Part shown: positions 48,671-58,437 of the stretch, piece by piece
How the letters are laid out: each line of letters starts with the position of its first letter
Position numbering within the stretch: position 1 is the stretch's first letter
Source of the DNA: Paenibacillaceae bacterium
GTDB lineage: Bacteria > Bacillota > Bacilli > Paenibacillales > CANHGK01
Direction: 5' to 3'
DNA: 64,000 bases
Assembly (NCBI GenBank): GCA_947460235.1
Contig: CANHGK010000001.1
Coordinates: forward strand, 124,001-188,000
Translations under genes and position numbers: made by a program
The notes under the pieces: generated by a model
Database searches by the model: none
What the model was told of the DNA's origin: nothing
Seen by the model: only the letters and a program-made list of their open reading frames with translations

Positions 48671-51196
48671 TCAATCTGTTTTGAATCGGGACAATGATTC
48701 GCGCAATCCGCGTGATAAGTTTTCCAAACTTTGTGAAATTTCAACCATGCCATCGGTGTATACCAACTGCGATTGCGTGAGTGATGCAACCTCTTCTGCG
48801 GTTGCAGATGACTCTTCGGAAATCGCGGACACGCTGCTGACCGCGTCGGCAAGGACGGTTTGAGCGCCTGCCAAGGTTTCGATCGATGCTGTGGAACTTT
48901 CAATTTGGTCAATAAACAAATCCATTTTGGATTGTACGTCTTTAAAGATTTCGTCAACCTCTTTAACGAATAGGATTTGTTCTTGGAACATCGGATACGC
49001 ATCTTTCAAGACGACAACGGTTTCTTCAACCTCTTGTTGAATCAAGTGCGTCACGCCTTCAACGAGTTTAATTGATTCTTTGGATTGGTCAGCGAGTTTA
49101 CGAACCTCATTCGCAACGACCAAGAACCCTTTACCGTGTACCCCTGCGCGCGCTGCCTCAATACCGGCATTGATCGCGAGGATATTCGTTTGTTTCGTAA
49201 TATTGGTGAGCAAGGACAAGATTTTTTGGATGGAGTCGGTTGATTCTTTCAATTTATCAACCTTCGCAATCATGCTCGTTGTAATTTTTTCAATTTGGTT
49301 CGTTTTGAAGGTTAGAACTTCCATCTGATCTACCCCGCGTTGCGAAGCGTCTTGTACTTCGCCCGCTGTGCCGGCCAATTCGTTATTGACGTTCGTAACG
49401 GACTGAATTTGATCGGATAAGTTCTGTGTTAATTGACCTACTTTTTCTGCCTCAACCGCTAAGTCTAACGCACCATGTGAAATGTGTTCTGTTGATGTCG
49501 AAATCTCTCGGACGGAAGACGCTGTTTGACGCGACGCATCAGATAAGTCATACGATTTATCTAATACCGATTGTGCCGAAATATTCGTCTTATCTACGAG
49601 TGAAGAGATCTCCTTCATCATCGAGTTAAAGGATTGACCCACCTGACCAATCTCGTCTTGCGTATCGAAATTCGTCTGGATACTCAGTACCCCTTGTTCC
49701 CCTTGTTTCATCAAGTTACGCAATTCTTGAAGCGGACGTCCAATCATCCGCGCAATGATAAATCCAAGAGCAATAGCAATCGCAATGGCAATTAAAATCA
49801 TCACGACCGTGATTACAGCAATTTTGTTGGCGTCTTTGACGAGTTCCGCTACCGGGAAATATCCGAGGACACGCCAAGGTGCACGTTTCAAATTCGAATA
49901 TACGACCAACACTTGTTGTCCATCCGGACCCTTCGTCAAATAGTTGCCGCTTGGTTCTTTATTGTTCATATTAAATGCAATCGGAGATGCTTTACCTAAC
50001 TTTGCTTTATCAGGATCATACATGAGTGAATTGTCTGCATCCGCAACGAAGGTATATCCACCTTTTCCCAAGTCCACTTTTTCAAGCGCTTTTTCGAATA
50101 ATTTCGTGCTGATGTCCATGGTCAATATCATTTCCGCTTTTGGATTTTGACCATTTTTGAGAACACGAGCCAATAAAAATGTTGGTTGGTAATATATATC
50201 CATGATGCCTTTTGGTCTACTTGGGAACCAAACGACATCCCCATTTGCATTGTGTGCGCGATTCAACCAATCCTCAAAATATTGAGAACTTAGGTTAATA
50301 TCTCCACCGTCATTGACACTTTTGAACATGACGGTATCGGATGCGCCAGAGTCTGCTGCATTTCGATATCCAAAGCGTTGGAACAAATCCACTTGATAAA
50401 TATTTCGATCTGCCGCTGCATACGCATTTAGCAAATCGATCCCATTTACCAACGTTTGGCGTTTTTTCACAAATCCCTGAACACCATGAATTCCTGTTAA
50501 TTCTTCACATAATCTTTTTAGTGTTTGATTTAGCAACATTTGTGTTGACAATGACTCGAACACACCGAGTTGATTATCAATTTTTTCTGCGGCCTGAATG
50601 ATCGTCTGTGTCGAGGAGAACGTTACTTTCTGTTTAATGATATCGCGCGCCGTTGTAAAGGAGAACAAACCGACAACAGATACGATTAAGAAAATACTTG
50701 TGAAGAAGAATAAAAACAATTTCATCCCTACGGACTTAGAAGGATTTAACTTTCCAATGAGTTCGTAAATATTAATTTTTTGTTTTTCTTCTTGTTTTTG
50801 TTTGGAACCCGGACGCTGGGCACGGCCTTTTCCAGCAGTACCTGAAGCTCCGCCGCCAGATGTCGCACCTCTAGCTGCCGCTCCGCCTGCTTTTGATCCA
50901 GCTCCCGCCGCAGATGTCGATGGCGCACCGCTCGTACTACTTTGATTTGTTGGTTGCGGATCATCATCTAACCGCTCTTCTTTGATGACAAGTGAAGATT
51001 TCCGCACTTTGGACTCGCCAGGTTTTTTCTCTGGCTGTTTAGACTGGGTAATACCGCCACCAAATGTGGTCCGACCTTTTGCATCTTTTCCGCCGTTTGT
51101 TGCCGACTTTTGGTTGGGCTTCTGATTGGGCTTAAATTGCTGTGAGTTCAGCAACGAATCTAACATCTTCTGAATAAAACTCTTATTGTCGGCCAA
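48671..51196 (-). CDS. Methyl-accepting chemotaxis protein with long disordered N-terminus
   Basis: About 841 residues. Before the first membrane helix (about 158-180) lies an unusual 155-residue hydrophilic stretch rich in Gly, Ser, Ala, Lys and Gln. After it come an extracellular dCache-like sensor (about 182-455), a second helix (about 457-480), HAMP ([16 protein letters not shown]), and a signalling domain with the highly conserved hairpin containing [23 protein letters not shown]. No C-terminal methyltransferase-tether pentapeptide is seen. The start is probably TTG 51196, seven bases from GGTG; GTG 51205 is an alternative. Single gene; no other chemotaxis genes nearby. Confidence 0.9.
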   Translation of the reverse strand: MADNKSFIQKMLDSLLNSQQFKPNQKPNQKSATNGGKDAKGRTTFGGGITQSKQPEKKPGESKVRKSSLVIKEERLDDDPQPTNQSSTSGAPSTSAAGAGSKAGGAAARGATSGGGASGTAGKGRAQRPGSKQKQEEKQKINIYELIGKLNPSKSVGMKLFLFFFTSIFLIVSVVGLFSFTTARDIIKQKVTFSSTQTIIQAAEKIDNQLGVFESLSTQMLLNQTLKRLCEELTGIHGVQGFVKKRQTLVNGIDLLNAYAAADRNIYQVDLFQRFGYRNAADSGASDTVMFKSVNDGGDINLSSQYFEDWLNRAHNANGDVVWFPSRPKGIMDIYYQPTFLLARVLKNGQNPKAEMILTMDISTKLFEKALEKVDLGKGGYTFVADADNSLMYDPDKAKLGKASPIAFNMNNKEPSGNYLTKGPDGQQVLVVYSNLKRAPWRVLGYFPVAELVKDANKIAVITVVMILIAIAIAIALGFIIARMIGRPLQELRNLMKQGEQGVLSIQTNFDTQDEIGQVGQSFNSMMKEISSLVDKTNISAQSVLDKSYDLSDASRQTASSVREISTSTEHISHGALDLAVEAEKVGQLTQNLSDQIQSVTNVNNELAGTAGEVQDASQRGVDQMEVLTFKTNQIEKITTSMIAKVDKLKESTDSIQKILSLLTNITKQTNILAINAGIEAARAGVHGKGFLVVANEVRKLADQSKESIKLVEGVTHLIQQEVEETVVVLKDAYPMFQEQILFVKEVDEIFKDVQSKMDLFIDQIESSTASIETLAGAQTVLADAVSSVSAISEESSATAEEVASLTQSQLVYTDGMVEISQSLENLSRGLRESLSRFKTD

Positions 51197-51312
51197 AGAT
51201 CTCACACCTTCCAGAAAAGTTCAATACTAGGGAAAGAAGGCTTACATATCAATATCGCAAAAAATCGCGAAAATTCGATGTAAATCCCATTTATTGGGTG
51301 TTACAAGAAAAG

Positions 51313-51342
51313 AAAAAACATGCGAGTGAATACCCGCATGTT
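51313..51342 (-). terminator. Terminator after crh
   Basis: AACATGCG (51317-51324) pairs with CGCATGTT (51335-51342); on the minus strand a T run follows. It closes the glcK-rapZ-yvcK-whiA-crh operon. Confidence 0.8.
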
Positions 51343-51381
51343 ATTGTTCGCGATTCCCTTAGCGAATTCCTTCTAAGAAAA

Positions 51382-51648
51382 TCAAATATCCAATTCTTCT
51401 TTACTAACAAATGCAACGAGTGCTTGAACTGCCATTTCCGCATCAGAACCATCTGCAGCAATGTGAATCTGCGTACCGGAGCTGATCGCCAAACTCATAA
51501 TTCCCATAATACTTTTCGCGTTCACGCGTTTGTCGTTTTTTTCAACGTAGATTTCAGAAGAAAACTTATTCGCTTCTTGCACGAACAAGGCAGCTGGTCT
51601 CGCGTGCAGTCCTGTTTTCAACTTCACTACAACAGGCATTCTTGCCAT
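51382..51648 (-). CDS. crh: HPr-family phosphocarrier (Crh position, with His15)
   Basis: 88 residues, HPr fold. The sequence follows Bacillus Crh (LKTGLxARPAALFVQEAN, VNAKSIMG) and it lies after whiA, the Crh location. But residue 15 is His, the PTS phosphorylation site, where Crh of Bacillus subtilis has Gln; regulatory Ser46 is also present. So it could both carry phosphate for the PTS and act with CcpA. Start ATG 51648 has GGAGG seven bases upstream. Confidence 0.9.
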   Translation of the reverse strand: MARMPVVVKLKTGLHARPAALFVQEANKFSSEIYVEKNDKRVNAKSIMGIMSLAISSGTQIHIAADGSDAEMAVQALVAFVSKEELDI

Positions 51649-51706
51649 TGGATACCCTCCAGTCGTCACGTCAAGCCTTTGACGTATTATATCATGTTAA
51701 TTTGAA

Positions 51707-52645
51707 CTATTCTAGTTCGCTTCTTAATTTCTCTGCCATTTCATCCAATTTTCTCAAGCGATGGTTCACACCAGACTTGCTCACTTTACCGCCTAGCATC
51801 TCACCAATTTCTTTTAGGTTGATGTCCGGATTCTGCAGACGAATCTCAGCAACTTCCCTGAGTTTCGGTGGAAGTTGATCGAGCCCCATATTGTCGCTCA
51901 AAAAGCGGATGTTTTCCATCTGACGTAATGAGGCACCAATTGTTTTGTTTAAATTGGCCGTCTCGCAGTTCACAAGTCGGTTCACCGAATTACGCATATC
52001 CTTCATGATCCGTACATCTTCAAAACGAAACAACGCCTGATGTGCACCAATCAAGTTTAAGAAATGAATAATTCGCTCCCCTTCTTTGATATAAAAAACA
52101 TACCCTTTTTTCCGTTCAATCACTCGTGAGTTTAAGTCGAATACGTTCGCCAAATCGCTCAGCGCTCGGGAATGTCCTTCGTACATCGACAAAATTTCCA
52201 GATGATACGAATTTCCTTCCGGATTGTTCACTGAACCACCAGCCATAAACGCACCGCGCAAGTATGTTTTTTTGCAACAAAGTTTTTTCAATATGCTTTC
52301 ATCAATTGCATCTTCAAAAATATATCCTTCTTGCACAATGCACAATTCCTTGAGCATTTCCTGCACTTTAAATGGAATACGTACGATATACACATTGTTT
52401 TTCTTTAGGCGCATTTTTTTGCGAACAAGTAGTTCAATGTGTAGCGCAGGATACAACGATTTAAGCAACGAATAAATCCTGCGTGCAATCGCCGCGTTTT
52501 CCGTTGAGATATCAAGACCTACTTTGCCGCCATTCAGTTGCAACGACCCATTCATACGGATCAACGCAGATAATTCTGCACGCGTGCAACATGGCTCCAA
52601 CTCAATCAAGGTTAATTCTTTCTTGGTTTGCGCGGCAAACGACAT
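51707..52645 (-). CDS. whiA: WhiA-type DNA-binding protein
   Basis: 312 residues. An N-terminal LAGLIDADG-like domain (about 1-190, with [18 protein letters not shown]) and a C-terminal helix-turn-helix ([20 protein letters not shown]) match WhiA, a regulator of cell division and sporulation in Gram-positives. ATG has GGAGG seven bases upstream. Part of glcK-rapZ-yvcK-whiA-crh. Confidence 0.95.
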   Translation of the reverse strand: MSFAAQTKKELTLIELEPCCTRAELSALIRMNGSLQLNGGKVGLDISTENAAIARRIYSLLKSLYPALHIELLVRKKMRLKKNNVYIVRIPFKVQEMLKELCIVQEGYIFEDAIDESILKKLCCKKTYLRGAFMAGGSVNNPEGNSYHLEILSMYEGHSRALSDLANVFDLNSRVIERKKGYVFYIKEGERIIHFLNLIGAHQALFRFEDVRIMKDMRNSVNRLVNCETANLNKTIGASLRQMENIRFLSDNMGLDQLPPKLREVAEIRLQNPDINLKEIGEMLGGKVSKSGVNHRLRKLDEMAEKLRSELE

Positions 52646-52666
52646 GCGCCAACCTCCACCTTTCCA

Positions 52667-53656
52667 CTACACCTCTTTGCAGATGATGCGGCGGATCCAC
52701 TCACTTAACCGACCCGAATCGTGCCGCAAGTATTGTTCCATATGCACCAAAGCATCCAAGATTAATTTTGCACCGGTTTGTGTAATTTCCTGTTCATCTA
52801 CATGAACCGGCCACGCACCTTTTGCTGCATATTGTTCCATTACCGCAGTTGAAACCGGACCGTTATTTGCCAATACCACATCAAATGTAAGCTCTGGCAA
52901 GTGCCTTGCAATCGCATTGAGATGCCCCGACACGGTATAACCATCTGTCTCACCAGGCTGGGTCATCACATTACAAATAAATAATTTTATCGCACTGCTA
53001 TTGCGAATTTCTTGTGCAATTCCCGGCACGAGCAAATTCGGAATAATACTGGTATATAAACTTCCAGGTCCAATGACAATCGCGTCCGCTTCTCGAAGTG
53101 CTTCCACCGCTTCTTCAAGCGCTGGTACGTCTGCTGGAATGATGCTTACACGGCGAATCGCCGTTTTTCTTTCCAGCGTAATACCCGGAATCTTGGATTC
53201 ACCGATCACGATCAAACCATCCATTAATTCCGCGCTTAGCACAATTGACTGCCTTGCCGCCGGCAAAACACGACCTCGAATTGCCAAAACTCGGCTCAAT
53301 TCTTTGACCGCTCGCACGAAATCTCCGGTAATTTCGGTAAGTGCCGCTAAAATCAAATTTCCCAAACTATGTCCTGCCAGCCCACTTCCCTGCTGAAACC
53401 GATGTTGTAGTACCAGTTTGAGCAGCGGTTCTGAATTCGCCAATGCTACCATCACATTGCGCAAATCCCCTGGCGGAGGAATGTCCATTTCATTTCGCAA
53501 AATCCCTGAACTTCCACCATCATCTGCGACCGTTACGATCGCGGTAATATCGAGTGGTTGCCTTTTAAGCCCTCGCAACATCACGGACAAGCCGGTACCT
53601 CCGCCAATGACGACCACACGCGGAAGTTGCGATTGCATTTGTTCTAACGGATCCAT
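52667..53656 (-). CDS. yvcK: Gluconeogenesis/cell-wall factor YvcK
   Basis: 329 residues, UPF0052/CofD-like family. Signatures: VVIGGGTGLSVMLRGLK, TVADDGGSSGILR, PPGDLRN, and IGPGSLYTS. It binds UDP-sugars and is needed for growth on gluconeogenic sources and for cell shape in Bacillus. ATG has GAGGTG five bases upstream. In its usual place between rapZ and whiA. Confidence 0.94.
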   Translation of the reverse strand: MDPLEQMQSQLPRVVVIGGGTGLSVMLRGLKRQPLDITAIVTVADDGGSSGILRNEMDIPPPGDLRNVMVALANSEPLLKLVLQHRFQQGSGLAGHSLGNLILAALTEITGDFVRAVKELSRVLAIRGRVLPAARQSIVLSAELMDGLIVIGESKIPGITLERKTAIRRVSIIPADVPALEEAVEALREADAIVIGPGSLYTSIIPNLLVPGIAQEIRNSSAIKLFICNVMTQPGETDGYTVSGHLNAIARHLPELTFDVVLANNGPVSTAVMEQYAAKGAWPVHVDEQEITQTGAKLILDALVHMEQYLRHDSGRLSEWIRRIICKEV

Positions 53657-53673
53657 CCGATCACCTCAGGGCG

Positions 53674-54564
53674 CTAGGCGCGGTCTTTGTCCTTATCTCG
53701 ATGTCCAATTCGCAGTTGTTCGGTCTCGGAATTACTGAATGTTTTGAACATGTATTCTGCAACTGCAACCGAGCGATGTTTACCGCCCGTGCATCCGATC
53801 CCGACGATCAATTGGCTTTTGCCTTCTTTCTTGTACTGCGGAATGAGAAAATTCAGCATATCCTGAAATTTGGCTAAAAACTGTTGCGTCTCCGACCATT
53901 TCATTACATATTCATAAACGTCGGGATGCTGACCTGTTTGCGGTTTCAACTCTGGTATATAATGCGGGTTCGGTAAAAAACGTACATCAAACATTAAATC
54001 CGCATCAATCGGAACCCCATATTTAAATCCGAAGGACACAAAATGAATTGCAAGCGACGTTTCATCGCTACCGGTCACAACACTTGCAAGCCGTTCTTTT
54101 AACTGGAGCGGCTTCATCTGACTCGTATCGATAACGACGTCTGACATTCTGCGCAAATCTTCAAGCACTAAGCGCTCCGCTTGAATCCCATCAACTAACG
54201 ATCCGTCTTTGGCCAATGGATGTTTGCGACGTGTTTCTTTATAGCGCTGAACGAGCACATTGTCGTTCGCATCCAAAAATAAAATCTCATATGGGATCGT
54301 AAACTGTTCACGCAATGATTTCATCGATTCTTCGAGCGTCGCAAAAAACTCGCGACCGCGCATATCAATAACCAATGCGACTTTATTAATCCGACCTTGT
54401 GACTGCTGAATTAGTTCCGCAAATTTCGGGATTAGTATCGGCGGTAAGTTGTCCACGCAAAAAAAACCGAGATCTTCTAAATGTTGAACTGCAACGGTTT
54501 TGCCAGCGCCAGACATCCCGGTCACGATGACCACACGTGCCGATGGGCTTATGACTGCATCCAT
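53674..54564 (-). CDS. rapZ: RNase adapter / nucleotide-binding protein RapZ (YvcJ)
   Basis: About 296 residues. Walker A TGMSGAGKT near the N-terminus, ERLVLEDLRRMSDVVIDTS in the middle, and the C-terminal VGIGCTGGKHRSV loop identify RapZ/YvcJ. It binds nucleotides and, in Enterobacteria, controls amino-sugar synthesis through small RNAs; the Bacillus role is less certain. ATG 54564 begins two bases after the glcK stop. Part of the conserved rapZ-yvcK-whiA-crh block. Confidence 0.94.
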   Translation of the reverse strand: MDAVISPSARVVIVTGMSGAGKTVAVQHLEDLGFFCVDNLPPILIPKFAELIQQSQGRINKVALVIDMRGREFFATLEESMKSLREQFTIPYEILFLDANDNVLVQRYKETRRKHPLAKDGSLVDGIQAERLVLEDLRRMSDVVIDTSQMKPLQLKERLASVVTGSDETSLAIHFVSFGFKYGVPIDADLMFDVRFLPNPHYIPELKPQTGQHPDVYEYVMKWSETQQFLAKFQDMLNFLIPQYKKEGKSQLIVGIGCTGGKHRSVAVAEYMFKTFSNSETEQLRIGHRDKDKDRA

Positions 54565-54568
54565 TATG

Positions 54569-55519
54569 TCAGCCCCCAATCATCAATCCTGCTGCACCAA
54601 TCACTCCAGCATCATTTCCGAGCGCCGCAGGAACGATTTGAACGCTCTCACGCAATGCCGCAACCGTATATTTCGCATATGCTTCTCGAATTGGTGAAAA
54701 TAAAATTTCACCCGCTGCGGAAACACCGCCGCCAACAACAAATCGCTCCGCGTCCAAAACAACGGTTAACGTTGCCATTGCACGTCCAAGATGATGACCT
54801 GCATCACGCACGATGCGCATTGCTACTGCATCGCCTGATTTGGCAGCATCAAATACAACTTTTGCAGAATCAATCGGACCATTCGACATGCTCGTTGCTT
54901 GGCCATCCTCCACCGCTTCAATTGCAGAACGGATAATCCCCGTTGCAGAAGCGATCGTTTCCAAACATCCGTTCAACCCACAGCCGCATGTGCGACCCGT
55001 TCCATCAATAATGGATGGCAAATGACCGATCTCTCCGGCCATTCCATGAAATCCTGTATATATTTTGTAATCCACAATTATTCCGCCGCCAACGCCAGTT
55101 CCAAGTGTAAAACAAACGACGTTCGCCAAGCCTGCACCTGCACCGCTCCACGCTTCCCCAAGCGCAGCAACGTTTGCGTCATTATCAATGCCTACCGGTT
55201 TACCGAGTTCATCTTGCAACATTTGACGAATCGGAACATTCGTCCAACCCAAATTCGCCGCCAATTTGACGACTCCTGACTTCAAATCCATCATTCCTGC
55301 AATACCAGCTCCAACACCGGCGACTTGATCCCAAGTGAAGGACGCTTCTGCAACTGCTGCGCGTACATAATTTGCAATATCACGCACAACTTCATCCGCA
55401 GGTGCTTTCGCACGTGTAGGCCCTTCATATTTATGCAAAAGTTGGCCGCTCTCATTACAAACGCCAATCTTTACACTCGTTCCTCCTAGATCAATTCCCA
55501 CATAGACCGATTGCGACAT
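54569..55519 (-). CDS. glcK: ROK-family glucokinase
   Basis: About 316 residues. N-terminal GIDLGGTSVKIG phosphate-binding loop, DNDANVAALGE, catalytic region GVGGGIIVDYKIYTGFHGMAGEIGH, and the zinc motif CGCGLNGCLE mark a ROK kinase of the GlcK type, phosphorylating glucose with ATP. ATG 55519 has GAGGTG six bases upstream. First gene of the operon from the promoter at 55564-55592. Confidence 0.93.
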   Translation of the reverse strand: MSQSVYVGIDLGGTSVKIGVCNESGQLLHKYEGPTRAKAPADEVVRDIANYVRAAVAEASFTWDQVAGVGAGIAGMMDLKSGVVKLAANLGWTNVPIRQMLQDELGKPVGIDNDANVAALGEAWSGAGAGLANVVCFTLGTGVGGGIIVDYKIYTGFHGMAGEIGHLPSIIDGTGRTCGCGLNGCLETIASATGIIRSAIEAVEDGQATSMSNGPIDSAKVVFDAAKSGDAVAMRIVRDAGHHLGRAMATLTVVLDAERFVVGGGVSAAGEILFSPIREAYAKYTVAALRESVQIVPAALGNDAGVIGAAGLMIGG

Positions 55520-55563
55520 CCTCTTCACCTCAAGCGATTTTTCGGTAGGCTAACCCAAACTTA

Positions 55564-55592
55564 ACTATAGTAGAATGCGCAAATATGGTCAA
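55564..55592 (-). promoter_or_regulatory. Sigma-A promoter of the glcK-rapZ-yvcK-whiA-crh operon
   Basis: On the minus strand TTGACC (55587-55592) and TATAGT (55564-55569) are 17 bases apart, 45 bases before the glcK start. Confidence 0.8.
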
Positions 55593-55599
55593 TTAAAAT

Positions 55600-55636
55600 A
55601 CAAAAACTGCCCCTTCTAAGGCGAAAGGGCAGTTAC
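55600..55636 (-). terminator. Terminator of trxB
   Basis: AACTGCCC (55605-55612) pairs with GGGCAGTT (55627-55634); on the minus strand Ts follow. It separates trxB from the glcK operon. Confidence 0.85.
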
Positions 55637-55647
55637 TTTTTTCCAAA

Positions 55648-56577
55648 TTAGTGAATTCCATTCGATTCTAGGAAGCGTTCGGCGTCCAAAGCTGCCATAC
55701 AACCTGATCCTGCCGCTGTAATCGCTTGACGATAACGGTGATCTTGAACGTCTCCGCACGCAAAAACTCCCGGAATTGACGTTTCGCTCGTACCTGGTTT
55801 CACGATGAGGTATCCGGTTTCGTCGGTTTCCAATTGACCATTCAAGAAAGAAGTGTTCGGATTGTGACCAATTGCAACGAAAATCCCGTCAGTTTTAATG
55901 ACTTCTTCCTGACCGGTTGTGTTGTTCATGACTTTCAGGCCAGTAACACCCATACCCGTTGCTTCTACTTCAAGTGGTGTGCAGTTGAGTGACCACGTGA
56001 TTTTTTCATTTGCACGTGCGCGGTCTTGCATAATCTTGGAGGCGCGCATATCGTTACGACGATGGACCAAGCGCACTTCGCTAGCAAATTTCGTCAAGAA
56101 GTTTGCTTCTTCCATCGCTGAATCCCCACCGCCAACGACAATGATTTTTTTTCCGCGGAAGAAAAATCCATCGCACGTCGCACACGTACTTACGCCTTTA
56201 CCTACATTTTCTTTTTCGCCCGGAATGCCGATCCACTTTGCGGATGCGCCTGTCGAAATGATTAATGTTTTGGTGAGCACTTCACCAATGCCATCCACTT
56301 GCAACTTGATTGGTTGGCTATTCAAATCGACACTCGTTACCCAACCACGTTTGAACTCCGCGCCAAAACGAGTCGCTTGTTTGCGCATATTATCCATTAA
56401 TTCTGGCCCCATAATTCCTTCTGGGAAACCAGGGAAATTCTCTACTTCTGTCGTTAATGTCAATTGACCGCCCGGTTCTGGCCCCTCAATCACTACAGGA
56501 TTCAAATTGGCACGTGCCAAGTAAATCGCTGCTGTTAATCCTGCTGGTCCTGTTCCTAAAACAACTACGTTATGCAT
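55648..56577 (-). CDS. trxB: Thioredoxin reductase
   Basis: 309 residues. FAD motif LGTGPAGLTAAIYLARA, redox-active CATC in STCATCDGFFF, NADPH motif VVGGGDSAMEEA, and the C-terminal FACGDVQDHRYRQ. It reduces thioredoxin with NADPH. It lies 34 bases after yvcD, as in Bacillus subtilis, and ends at its own terminator. Confidence 0.97.
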   Translation of the reverse strand: MHNVVVLGTGPAGLTAAIYLARANLNPVVIEGPEPGGQLTLTTEVENFPGFPEGIMGPELMDNMRKQATRFGAEFKRGWVTSVDLNSQPIKLQVDGIGEVLTKTLIISTGASAKWIGIPGEKENVGKGVSTCATCDGFFFRGKKIIVVGGGDSAMEEANFLTKFASEVRLVHRRNDMRASKIMQDRARANEKITWSLNCTPLEVEATGMGVTGLKVMNNTTGQEEVIKTDGIFVAIGHNPNTSFLNGQLETDETGYLIVKPGTSETSIPGVFACGDVQDHRYRQAITAAGSGCMAALDAERFLESNGIH

Positions 56578-56611
56578 GTTCGTCCTCCCAAATCGTATCT
56601 GTATCGTTCAT

Positions 56612-58327
56612 TTATTTATTCGCGCCGGGTTCTGTTAAGTCGCACGCGGATTGAATGACTTTCACATATCTACGAATTGTCCCCGTGGACACATCATATC
56701 TCGAAGCCAATTCTTCATATGTGACAGACCGGCCGTGAATTTTATAGTTTACATATTCAAGCGCCGCCGCCCATCCGCCAAGTTTATAAAAGCGCGGAAT
56801 ATTAGGATATTCTTTACTTAAATATTCAAACCAGATTAACTGGATTTCATGCAATTCCAGCGCGCTAAATGAATCGCGCATTTGTTTGATTGCCATCTCC
56901 AAAATATCTTGCCAGGTCGGATCTTCCAATCCTTTTTTTGATTCGGGCAAGACGGTATGAATCGTTGTTAATTTTCCTCGCAAAAAAAGTTGGAATGGTT
57001 CCGCCGCTCCAATTGACTGAAGCACGAACAACGCCACTTTCTTCAAATCATCGTTTTCTTCCGTCCGCAGCATAAATTCGCGTAACGCCGCTTCCACTTC
57101 GTGGTCACCAATTAAGCGAAATGCTTGCAAAACTTGCAACTTCGTTTGTAGGTCTCCATAACGAAGTGCCCAGAAAAACGAAGATCGTACGAGCGGATCC
57201 TTGCGAAGTCGATCCGGAAAATTCTGCTCGGTAATATCATTCAATCGGAATTGCTCTTCGAAGGGCAAATGATAATGATAGCTTACTGCAACTTTCGAGC
57301 GTGATTCACGATATCTCACCAAAACATTCAAATAATATTCTGCAACGCCGGACGTGGGGTCCATTTCGCGAACGACTTCCCACATTTTGGCCGCCTCATC
57401 AAGTCGTCCTGTATGAAATGCAGCCACCGCCGTGTAATGGTACAAACTTGCATCATCCATCAATTCGCCGCGCTTTTGGATGCGCCGAAAGAGTTGATAT
57501 GCTGTGTCGTGGTCGCCCAAGATCCCCATGGTCGTCGCCAACTTGAACGCATGATCTGGTTGAACCGGCATCATTTTGCGAAGTCCGTCCATCCATTCAT
57601 TCAGCGATTGCTGTTGCCCAAAATGCTGCATAAAAATTGCAAAATTACACATTCCATGCACGTTGTGCGGATCGCGTTCGAGCAAGTCTTGCACCATTTG
57701 CATCGCGCGTTCGAACTGTCCCACATAATAATACGCGAGCGCCAAATTATTTCGAGCCGGCATAAAATCCGGTTGTGTTTCAATCAATTTTTCTAGTGCT
57801 TCAATGGCCTCGCTGAACTTGCCTTCTTCTAGCAAAGTGCGCGCTCGGTCATGTTCAACATATCCGCTATGCTTGCGCAGTTCGCTAAGTGCGGTCGGAC
57901 GATCAAGTTCATAACAAATCCAATCGATCAATTCTTCAACATCTTCATCAAGCGGACCGGACGGGCGCATCGTCATAAAATCAATCAACCGCAGTTCGGC
58001 CATCTCAAATTCTTCCGAATTCGCGTGATTGTTCGCCATATAGAAATAACATTCCACAAGTTCGCGGTCTACTTCGGAAACGACATATTGAAGTAATGCC
58101 GTGGACTCACTATAACGTCCAAGTTCGGCAAGTACGCCAGCGAGATTGCACCAGTGACTAGGATTAAACGGATCTAATTCTGCAGCGCGCCGAAAATACT
58201 TCTCAGCTTTCACATAATGAAGGCGCTCCAGCGATTTCATCGCCTTTTCATGAAAAAGGGCTGCATCAAATGGAATCATAACATTCGATTTTCGGGAAGC
58301 AAGCCTTAAAATCGGGCGTTCATTCAT
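56612..58327 (-). CDS. TPR-repeat protein, YvcD-like
   Basis: About 571 residues. Several tetratricopeptide repeats (about 25-350, for example ALEKLIETQPDFMPARNNLA and FRRAAELDPFNPSHW), a helical middle part, and a C-terminal helix-turn-helix-like end with YEELASRYDVSTGTIRRYV. No signal peptide, so a cytoplasmic scaffold. Placed directly before trxB, matching YvcD of Bacillus subtilis; function not established. ATG 58327 has GGAGGTG six bases upstream. Confidence 0.85.
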   Translation of the reverse strand: MNERPILRLASRKSNVMIPFDAALFHEKAMKSLERLHYVKAEKYFRRAAELDPFNPSHWCNLAGVLAELGRYSESTALLQYVVSEVDRELVECYFYMANNHANSEEFEMAELRLIDFMTMRPSGPLDEDVEELIDWICYELDRPTALSELRKHSGYVEHDRARTLLEEGKFSEAIEALEKLIETQPDFMPARNNLALAYYYVGQFERAMQMVQDLLERDPHNVHGMCNFAIFMQHFGQQQSLNEWMDGLRKMMPVQPDHAFKLATTMGILGDHDTAYQLFRRIQKRGELMDDASLYHYTAVAAFHTGRLDEAAKMWEVVREMDPTSGVAEYYLNVLVRYRESRSKVAVSYHYHLPFEEQFRLNDITEQNFPDRLRKDPLVRSSFFWALRYGDLQTKLQVLQAFRLIGDHEVEAALREFMLRTEENDDLKKVALFVLQSIGAAEPFQLFLRGKLTTIHTVLPESKKGLEDPTWQDILEMAIKQMRDSFSALELHEIQLIWFEYLSKEYPNIPRFYKLGGWAAALEYVNYKIHGRSVTYEELASRYDVSTGTIRRYVKVIQSACDLTEPGANK

Positions 58328-58374
58328 CGCGGGCACCTCCTTAATTAGACCGAATTAGAACTATATTTATTTTT

Positions 58375-58383
58375 AGTATAGCA
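58375..58383 (-). promoter_or_regulatory. Extended -10 promoter of yvcD-trxB
   Basis: TGCTATACT on the minus strand, about 50 bases before the yvcD start. It indicates transcription of yvcD-trxB separate from the histidine operon. Confidence 0.5.
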
Positions 58384-58437
58384 CACGCACGATTTAATAA
58401 GTGTGAATTATCGATCACTTTGTGCTAATAATTCAGA

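Noticed and set aside
58379-58430. Hairpin TAGCACA...TGTGCTA as terminator of the histidine operon
   Set aside because: There is no T run on the minus strand and the inner stem is weak; part of it is the yvcD -10 region.
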